The position numbers were made by a program, and so were the translations under genes. A model generated the notes under the pieces. That model did not search any database, was not told where the DNA came from, and was given only the letters and a program-made list of their open reading frames with translations. Source: Pseudomonadota bacterium (GTDB lineage Bacteria; Actinomycetota; Actinomycetes; Actinomycetales; Cellulomonadaceae). Taken from it: DNA of 36,727 bases. The stretch is taken from assembly GCA_021833345.1 (NCBI GenBank), contig JAKBFW010000008.1:1-36727 (forward strand), read 5' to 3'. This document shows, one piece after another, positions 32,409 through 36,727 of the stretch. Every line of letters starts with the position of its first letter. Positions within the stretch are counted from its first letter, which is position 1.

Positions 32409-32870
32409 GTGCGCATCTACCTTCCCGCAACCGTCGACGAGCTCGATCCGGTCCACGGGCACCGTCCCCCTCTCGCTCCTCGCGTCGTGCACGCGGTGAC
32501 GCCCACGCTGCGGGATGCGCTGCACGACGAGGACGAGGAGGGATGCGAGTTCGCTGCCCACCTGGCGGCCGCTGACGACTCTCTCCTGAGGATCGCCGGT
32601 CGGCCGGACGCCCCCCACCAGCGCCTCGTCGTGACTGCCGTCGTCCCGGAGTCCTTCGTCGAGCACAGCGAGAGCGACGAGGCTCCGTCCGCGCTGAGGT
32701 TGATCAGCGCGGTGCCCTGGGACCGGGTCGTGTGCGTCCACGTCGACGAGCCTGAGGCGATGGGTGACGTCGCGGCAGCACTGCGGGGTGACGAGGGCGC
32801 CGCGGGACGCCTGAGCGAGGCGGACCTGCTGTGGTACGACGTCAGCGAGGTCGACGACCTCCCCCGGTGA
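32409..32870 (+). CDS. DUF6912 family protein
   Basis: The 153-residue cytoplasmic protein starts at GTG 32409 with VRIYLPATVDELDPVHG, the conserved opening of the actinobacterial DUF6912 family. It continues with RVVHAVTPTLRDALHDEDEEGCEFAAHLAAADDSL, then RLVVTAVVPESFV and a strongly acidic C-terminus (WYDVSEVDDLP). There are no membrane segments, cofactor motifs or cysteine clusters, and the function is unknown. A frame open further upstream overlaps the CpaE-like gene and is rejected because the family begins at VRIYLP. It converges on hisN with a 12-base gap. Confidence 0.82.
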   Translation: MRIYLPATVDELDPVHGHRPPLAPRVVHAVTPTLRDALHDEDEEGCEFAAHLAAADDSLLRIAGRPDAPHQRLVVTAVVPESFVEHSESDEAPSALRLISAVPWDRVVCVHVDEPEAMGDVAAALRGDEGAAGRLSEADLLWYDVSEVDDLPR

Positions 32871-32882
32871 CCGCCGTCGAGG

Positions 32883-33683
32883 TCAGCGGTCGAGGCGGTT
32901 CAGGGTGGCGAGAGCGGCCTCGTGCACCCGGCCGTTGCTGACCAGGGCCGAGCCTCCGAACGGTCCGGGCACCCCTGCTGTCGAGGTGAAGCGTCCACCA
33001 GCCTCGGTCACGATCGGCACCAGCGCGGCCATGTCGTGCAGCGCGAGCTCCGGCTCGCAGGAGAGGTCGACAGCCCCGTCCGCCACCAGCACGTGCGACC
33101 AGAAGTCGCCGTAGGCGCGCGTCCGCCAGACCTGCCGGGTGAGGTCCAGGAAGCTGTCGAGCATGCCGTGCTGCTCCCAGCCCGACAGGCTCGAGTACGA
33201 CAACGAGGCGTCCTCGAGGCGCCCGACCGACGAGACGTGCATCTGCGTCGCGGCGGACAGTGCCCGGCCGGTCCAGGCTCCGGAACCCTGTGCCGCCCAC
33301 CACCTGCGACCGAGCGCCGGCGCGCTCACGAGCCCCAGCACGACCTCGGGACCGTCGAGGAGAGCGATCAGGGTCGCCCAGACCGGCACGCCACGGACGA
33401 AGTTCTTGGTCCCGTCGATCGGGTCGATCACCCAACGGCGCGGTCCGTCGCCCGTGTCGGCGAACTCCTCGCCGTGCACGGCGTCCCGCGGTCGCACGCG
33501 CGCGAGCTGGGACCTCACGATCTCCTCGGCGGTGCGGTCGGCATCGGAGACCGGCGTCGTGTCCGGCTTCGTCTCGATGCGCAGGTCGAGGGCCCGGAAG
33601 CGCGACATCGTCAGTCCGTCGACCTGGTCGGCGATGACGTGGGCGAGGCGCAGGTCGTCGTCGTAGCCGGTGCGAATGCTCAT
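32883..33683 (-). CDS. hisN: HisN, histidinol-phosphatase (inositol monophosphatase family)
   Basis: The 266-residue protein has the metal-dependent phosphatase signature: GEEF (71-74; E72 metal ligand), WVIDPIDGTKNFVRG (84-98; D87 and D90 ligands, T92) and a later CEPELALHDMAALVPIVTEAGG carrying the last aspartate. HisN of this family dephosphorylates L-histidinol phosphate in histidine synthesis in actinobacteria; inositol-phosphate or similar sugar-phosphate activity cannot be excluded from sequence. ATG 33683 is preceded at 6 bases by TACGGT (33695-33690, minus strand), so it can have its own leaderless mRNA in addition to read-through from rsgA 49 bases upstream. Confidence 0.88.
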   Translation of the reverse strand: MSIRTGYDDDLRLAHVIADQVDGLTMSRFRALDLRIETKPDTTPVSDADRTAEEIVRSQLARVRPRDAVHGEEFADTGDGPRRWVIDPIDGTKNFVRGVPVWATLIALLDGPEVVLGLVSAPALGRRWWAAQGSGAWTGRALSAATQMHVSSVGRLEDASLSYSSLSGWEQHGMLDSFLDLTRQVWRTRAYGDFWSHVLVADGAVDLSCEPELALHDMAALVPIVTEAGGRFTSTAGVPGPFGGSALVSNGRVHEAALATLNRLDR

Positions 33684-33689
33684 GGTGGC

Positions 33690-33695
33690 ACCGTA
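33690..33695 (-). promoter_or_regulatory. -10-like element of hisN
   Basis: On the minus strand TACGGT is followed by GCCACC and the ATG at 33683, giving the leaderless layout and a likely internal promoter of the aroA-rsgA-hisN unit. Confidence 0.4.
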
Positions 33696-33732
33696 TCGTC
33701 GGCGCGCGTGTCGTCCCGGACTGCCCCGCCGG

Positions 33733-34812
33733 TCACCGCGAGTCTCGCTCGACCCCGTCCGTCGACGCGTTCCCGCTCCGGCTCGCGAGGAGGCGGCGGA
33801 ACGACTCGACTCGCGCGGCCCGGAGGTCTCGTGTCGCGTCGTCGGAAGCCTCGGCGACCCACTCGTCGAGCGAGCAGTCCGGGGCGTCGTCGCCATGGGT
33901 GCACCCGCGCGGGCAGGCCTCGGCGACCCGCGCGAGATCGGAGAACGGGGCCAGGAGATGCTCGATCCGGACGTGCGCGAGCCCGAAGGACCGGACGCCA
34001 GGCGTGTCGATGACCCAGCCCGGTGCCGAGCCGTCGACCGTCGGGAGAGGAAGCGCGACGGCGGAGCTCGATGTATGCCGCCCCCGTCCGGTGGTGTCGT
34101 TCACGACGCCGGTGCTGCGGTGCGCCGCAGGGACCAGGGCGTTGACCAGCGTCGACTTGCCCACCCCGGAGTGCCCGACGAGCACCGATGTCCGTCCGGC
34201 GAGGAGCGCGCGGAGCGCCTCGAGCCCGACGATCTCCCGATCGGGGCCGCGCGACGTCGACAGCACCGTGACGTCGATCGGCGCGTACAACGACGCGAGC
34301 ACCGCGGGGTCGGCGAGATCCGCCTTCGTGAGCGCGAGGACGACGTCCATGCCGGCGTCGTAGCCGGCGACGACGCACCGGTCGATCATCCGGGTCCGCG
34401 GTTCCGGCTCGGCGAGCGCGGTGACGATCACGAGCTGGTCCGCGTTCGCGACGATCACGCGTTCGATCGGGTCGGTGTCGTCCGCCGTGCGCCGCAGCAC
34501 CGTCGTGCGCTCGGAGATGCGCACGATGCGCGCAAGGCTCCCGGGATCCCCGCTGGTGTCACCGACGACGTCGACCAGATCACCGGGCACGACCCGCTCG
34601 CGGCCGAGCTCCCGCGCCTTCATCGCCAGCGCGCGCCGCTCGTGCGGACCGCCCGGGTCGACGAGCACCGTATACCGACCGCGGTCGACGGTGGTCACCA
34701 TCGCGCTCTCGGCGTCCGCGTGCTCCGGCCGGATCTTCGTCCGCGGTCGCGAGCTCGAGCGTCCCGGACGGATCCGGACGTCCGACTCGTCGTAGCGCCG
34801 CGCCGGCGTCAT
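33733..34812 (-). CDS. rsgA: RsgA, small ribosomal subunit biogenesis GTPase
   Basis: The 359-residue circularly permuted GTPase has an N-terminal OB-fold (about 40-110), then motifs in the RsgA order: G4 TKAD (162-165), G1 P-loop GHSGVGKST (213-221), and G3 DTPG (269-272). A zinc knuckle with C300, C304, H306 and C313 follows, then a helical tail. RsgA checks the decoding centre of late 30S particles and releases assembly factors. The N-terminal 38 residues are basic and rich in Arg/Ser. It follows aroA by 22 bases, the same pairing as Rv3227/Rv3228 in M. tuberculosis, so the two are co-transcribed. Confidence 0.96.
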   Translation of the reverse strand: MTPARRYDESDVRIRPGRSSSRPRTKIRPEHADAESAMVTTVDRGRYTVLVDPGGPHERRALAMKARELGRERVVPGDLVDVVGDTSGDPGSLARIVRISERTTVLRRTADDTDPIERVIVANADQLVIVTALAEPEPRTRMIDRCVVAGYDAGMDVVLALTKADLADPAVLASLYAPIDVTVLSTSRGPDREIVGLEALRALLAGRTSVLVGHSGVGKSTLVNALVPAAHRSTGVVNDTTGRGRHTSSSAVALPLPTVDGSAPGWVIDTPGVRSFGLAHVRIEHLLAPFSDLARVAEACPRGCTHGDDAPDCSLDEWVAEASDDATRDLRAARVESFRRLLASRSGNASTDGVERDSR

Positions 34813-34834
34813 GCGACCGCGATCCGCGAGGACG

Positions 34835-36172
34835 TCATCCGAGCATCCGCTCCCACATCCCGACGAAGTCCGGCAGCGTCTTCGACGTGGTTGCCACGTC
34901 CTCGACCAGGACGCCCGGGACGCGCAGTCCGATCAGGGCGGCGGCGGTCGCCATCCGGTGGTCGTGGTATGTCCGCACGACGGTGCCCGTCATGGGTCGA
35001 GGTGTGATGACGAGGCCGTCGGAGGTCTGCTCGGCCTGGCCTCCGAGCCTGGTGATCTCGGTCGCCAGGGCGGCGAGGCGGTCGGTCTCGTGCCCGCGCA
35101 GGTGGGCGATGCCCCGGAGTCGGGTCGGTGAGTCGGCGAGGGCCGCGAGGGCCGCGATCGTCGGGGCGAGCTCGCCGGCGTCGTGCAGGTCCAGGTCGAT
35201 GCCATGCACCGCGCCCGTGCCGCTCACCGACATGACGTCTCCGGTCAACCGGGTGTCGGCCCCCATCGCGGCGAGGATCTCGGGCAGGAGCGCGCCCGGT
35301 TGGGTGGTCGAGGTCGGCCAGCCGGGCACGCTGACCGTGCCACCGACGACCATCGCGGCGCACAGGAACGGTGCGGCGTTCGAGAGGTCGGGCTCGACAC
35401 GCACGTCGCGCGCCCGGATCGGGCCAGGGGCAACGTGCCAGATCGCTGGTCGGGACGCGTCGACCTCCACCCCGGCCGTGCGGAGCACGGCGACGGTCAT
35501 CTCGATGTGCGGAAGGCTCGGCAGGGTCGAACCGGTGTGCCGGACGGTCAGCCCCTGGTCGAACCGGGCCGCCGCGAGCAGGAGACCGGAGACGAACTGG
35601 CTCGACGCCGACGCGTCGACGTCGACGGACCCACCGCGCACCCTGCCGTGCCCGACCACCGTGAACGGGAGGAAGCCGGGCTCACCGTCGTCCCGGACCG
35701 TGACGCCGAGCGCCCGCAACGCGGAGAGGATCGGGCCCATCGGGCGGATCTGCGCTCCGGGGTCGCCGTCGAAGCGCACCGGGCCGTCCGCGAGCGCCGC
35801 GACAGCGGGTAGGAACCGCATGACCGTCCCGGCGAGCCCGCAGTCGATCGCGATGCCGCCTCGTAGTGGGCCGGGGTCGATCCTCAGGTCGGGCGTCGCG
35901 CCCGACGGACCGGCGTCGACGTCGTCCAGACCGACACCGAGTCCGCGGAGTGCCCCGCTCATCAGTGCGGTGTCGCGGGATCGGAGGGCCCCGCGGAGGA
36001 GTCCGGGACCGTCGGCGAGCGCCGCGAGCACCAGGTAGCGGTTCGTGAGGGACTTCGACCCCGGGACCTCGACGGTCGCGGTGAGCCGGCGTGCGCCGAC
36101 GACGTGCGGTGCGGGCCAGGCGGCCGGGTCGGACGGCACGGCCGCGGCGGAAGGGATCGGGGCCGTCGTCAT
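34835..36172 (-). CDS. aroA: AroA, 3-phosphoshikimate 1-carboxyvinyltransferase (EPSP synthase)
   Basis: The 445-residue enzyme makes EPSP from shikimate-3-phosphate and PEP in aromatic amino-acid synthesis. The substrate-binding motif [19 protein letters not shown] has K40, S41 and R45. [15 protein letters not shown], the PEP-loop variant [30 protein letters not shown] and [11 protein letters not shown] are also recognisable. A further [15 protein letters not shown] near the end is characteristic of the family. The start is ATG 36172, with TAGCCT (36185-36180, minus strand) ending 7 bases upstream and no ribosome binding site. The long reading frame further upstream is not part of the gene. 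It leads the aroA-rsgA-hisN unit. Confidence 0.96.
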   Translation of the reverse strand: MTTAPIPSAAAVPSDPAAWPAPHVVGARRLTATVEVPGSKSLTNRYLVLAALADGPGLLRGALRSRDTALMSGALRGLGVGLDDVDAGPSGATPDLRIDPGPLRGGIAIDCGLAGTVMRFLPAVAALADGPVRFDGDPGAQIRPMGPILSALRALGVTVRDDGEPGFLPFTVVGHGRVRGGSVDVDASASSQFVSGLLLAAARFDQGLTVRHTGSTLPSLPHIEMTVAVLRTAGVEVDASRPAIWHVAPGPIRARDVRVEPDLSNAAPFLCAAMVVGGTVSVPGWPTSTTQPGALLPEILAAMGADTRLTGDVMSVSGTGAVHGIDLDLHDAGELAPTIAALAALADSPTRLRGIAHLRGHETDRLAALATEITRLGGQAEQTSDGLVITPRPMTGTVVRTYHDHRMATAAALIGLRVPGVLVEDVATTSKTLPDFVGMWERMLG

Positions 36173-36179
36173 GGGGATC

Positions 36180-36185
36180 AGGCTA
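36180..36185 (-). promoter_or_regulatory. -10-like element of aroA
   Basis: On the minus strand TAGCCT is followed by GATCCCC and the ATG at 36172, the leaderless layout. Confidence 0.4.
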
Positions 36186-36258
36186 CCGGCGCGACGGCGA
36201 CGACGGACGCCTCGTCCGGAGGCGCGGAGACCCCGTCGAGGTGTGGATATCGGTCGGA

Positions 36259-36727
36259 CTATCGCGTGGTGCGGGCCTCGCGCCCGTCGCGCGCGTGCGC
36301 CAGCCGCCAGCCGATCCCCGGGCGTCCCTCGGTGTCGATGCCGGCGAGCACGGCGGCCCCCACGAGCGACACGAGGGTCACGAACCGGCGGCGACGCTCG
36401 GGGGCACTCGCCGTGTCGGCTTCCGCACGGGCGCTGAGCGGGAGGTTGGCGATGGCGGCCGGTGCGGTCAGTGCGGCGAGGGCGAGCGCCGATCCGCGAG
36501 GGCACCTGCCGGACGCGAGCATCAGAGCAGCCCCTGCGGTCGCGGCACCGTGCACGCGCGTGAGGGACACCCACACCCTCGGCGAGGGGGACCTGAGCCG
36601 GGCGAGAGCCGAGGTCGTCGGGATCCGCTCCAGGCAGGGTGTCAGGGCAGCGGCCGCCAGCTCGGCGTGCGGCATCGGGTCTCGCACGACGTCGATCCCC
36701 TCGAGCACGAACCAGGACGACAGCATC
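36259..36727 (-). CDS. DoxX family membrane protein (5' end outside window)
   Basis: At least 155 residues are encoded, running off the right edge. [19 protein letters not shown] near the visible start matches the first helix and following loop of DoxX proteins. [23 protein letters not shown] and [19 protein letters not shown] are two further membrane segments, and [20 protein letters not shown] the fourth. An in-frame ATG at 36726 sits inside what looks like the first helix, so the true start is probably beyond the window. DoxX proteins are four-helix membrane proteins of uncertain role, some linked to redox or sulfur stress. The gene ends 86 bases before aroA. Confidence 0.75.
   Translation of the reverse strand, partial: MLSSWFVLEGIDVVRDPMPHAELAAAALTPCLERIPTTSALARLRSPSPRVWVSLTRVHGAATAGAALMLASGRCPRGSALALAALTAPAAIANLPLSARAEADTASAPERRRRFVTLVSLVGAAVLAGIDTEGRPGIGWRLAHARDGREARTTR

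Noticed and set aside
30971-32416. Minus-strand ORF opposite the CpaE-like gene
   Set aside because: The product is Arg/Gly/Pro-rich without motifs; the plus strand encodes a recognisable CpaE-like protein.

Overview
The window is very GC-rich with dense, often overlapping genes, and almost every recognisable gene is actinobacterial: WhiB, MtrA/MtrB/LpqB, DUF5719, DUF3499, DUF6459, DUF6912, long-form HPF and SecA. The order matches the conserved actinobacterial block that in Mycobacterium tuberculosis runs roughly from Rv3227 (aroA) to Rv3265c (wbbL). The lack of mycolate or arabinogalactan genes, together with the DUF5719 and GT2/membrane-protein pair, points to Micrococcales, most like Cellulomonadaceae. 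That placement is an inference from gene content and order.

Layout. 1-248: start of an AMP-binding TIGR03089 gene on the minus strand. 494-6152: whiB, a very large glycosyltransferase/membrane protein, and DUF5719. 6121-7459 (minus): a WbbL-like glycosyltransferase and a degenerate zincin-like protein. 7532-9471: DUF3499, a zinc-ribbon protein, a Trm112-like protein and a CDF metal transporter. The mannose genes often found here are absent. 9491-16929: RDD protein (minus) divergent from a stage II sporulation M-like protein (plus), facing a tightly coupled five-gene minus-strand operon (membrane protein, DUF4129, DUF4350, MoxR, DUF58). 17116-21237: mtrA-mtrB-lpqB. 21375-23030: comF, open in frame into hpf. 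23146-27351: a YcaQ/AlkZ-like protein and secA. 27391-30134: DUF6459, a LysM protein, a roughly 700-base stretch with an AT-rich island and a frameshifted small ORF, a two-repeat Sm-like barrel protein, and a BldC/excisionase-type HTH protein. 30287-32870: an orphan CpaB-like SAF protein, a CpaE-like ATPase and DUF6912. 32883-36172 (minus): aroA, rsgA, hisN. 36259-36727: part of a DoxX-family gene.

Functionally this is mostly core cell-envelope, growth-control and translation-control territory: MtrAB-LpqB envelope signalling, SecA export, wall glycosylation, ribosome hibernation (HPF) and ribosome assembly (RsgA). I found no tRNA, rRNA, CRISPR array, insertion sequence, prophage or defence system.

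The most unusual signals are: (a) comF has no stop codon before hpf, so a ComF-HPF fusion ORF is open; (b) the presumed hpf leader holds a perfect 10-base Shine-Dalgarno sequence with no usable start codon behind it; (c) about nine genes share a -10-like hexamer ending 6-7 bases before the start codon, the signature of leaderless mRNAs; (d) a perfect 10-bp inverted repeat, each arm containing TACCCT, lies between the RDD and SpoIIM-like genes; (e) a small protein has two tandem Sm/SH3-like repeats; (f) an AT-rich island with 10-bp-phased repeats lies upstream of the LysM gene, near a BldC-type regulator.
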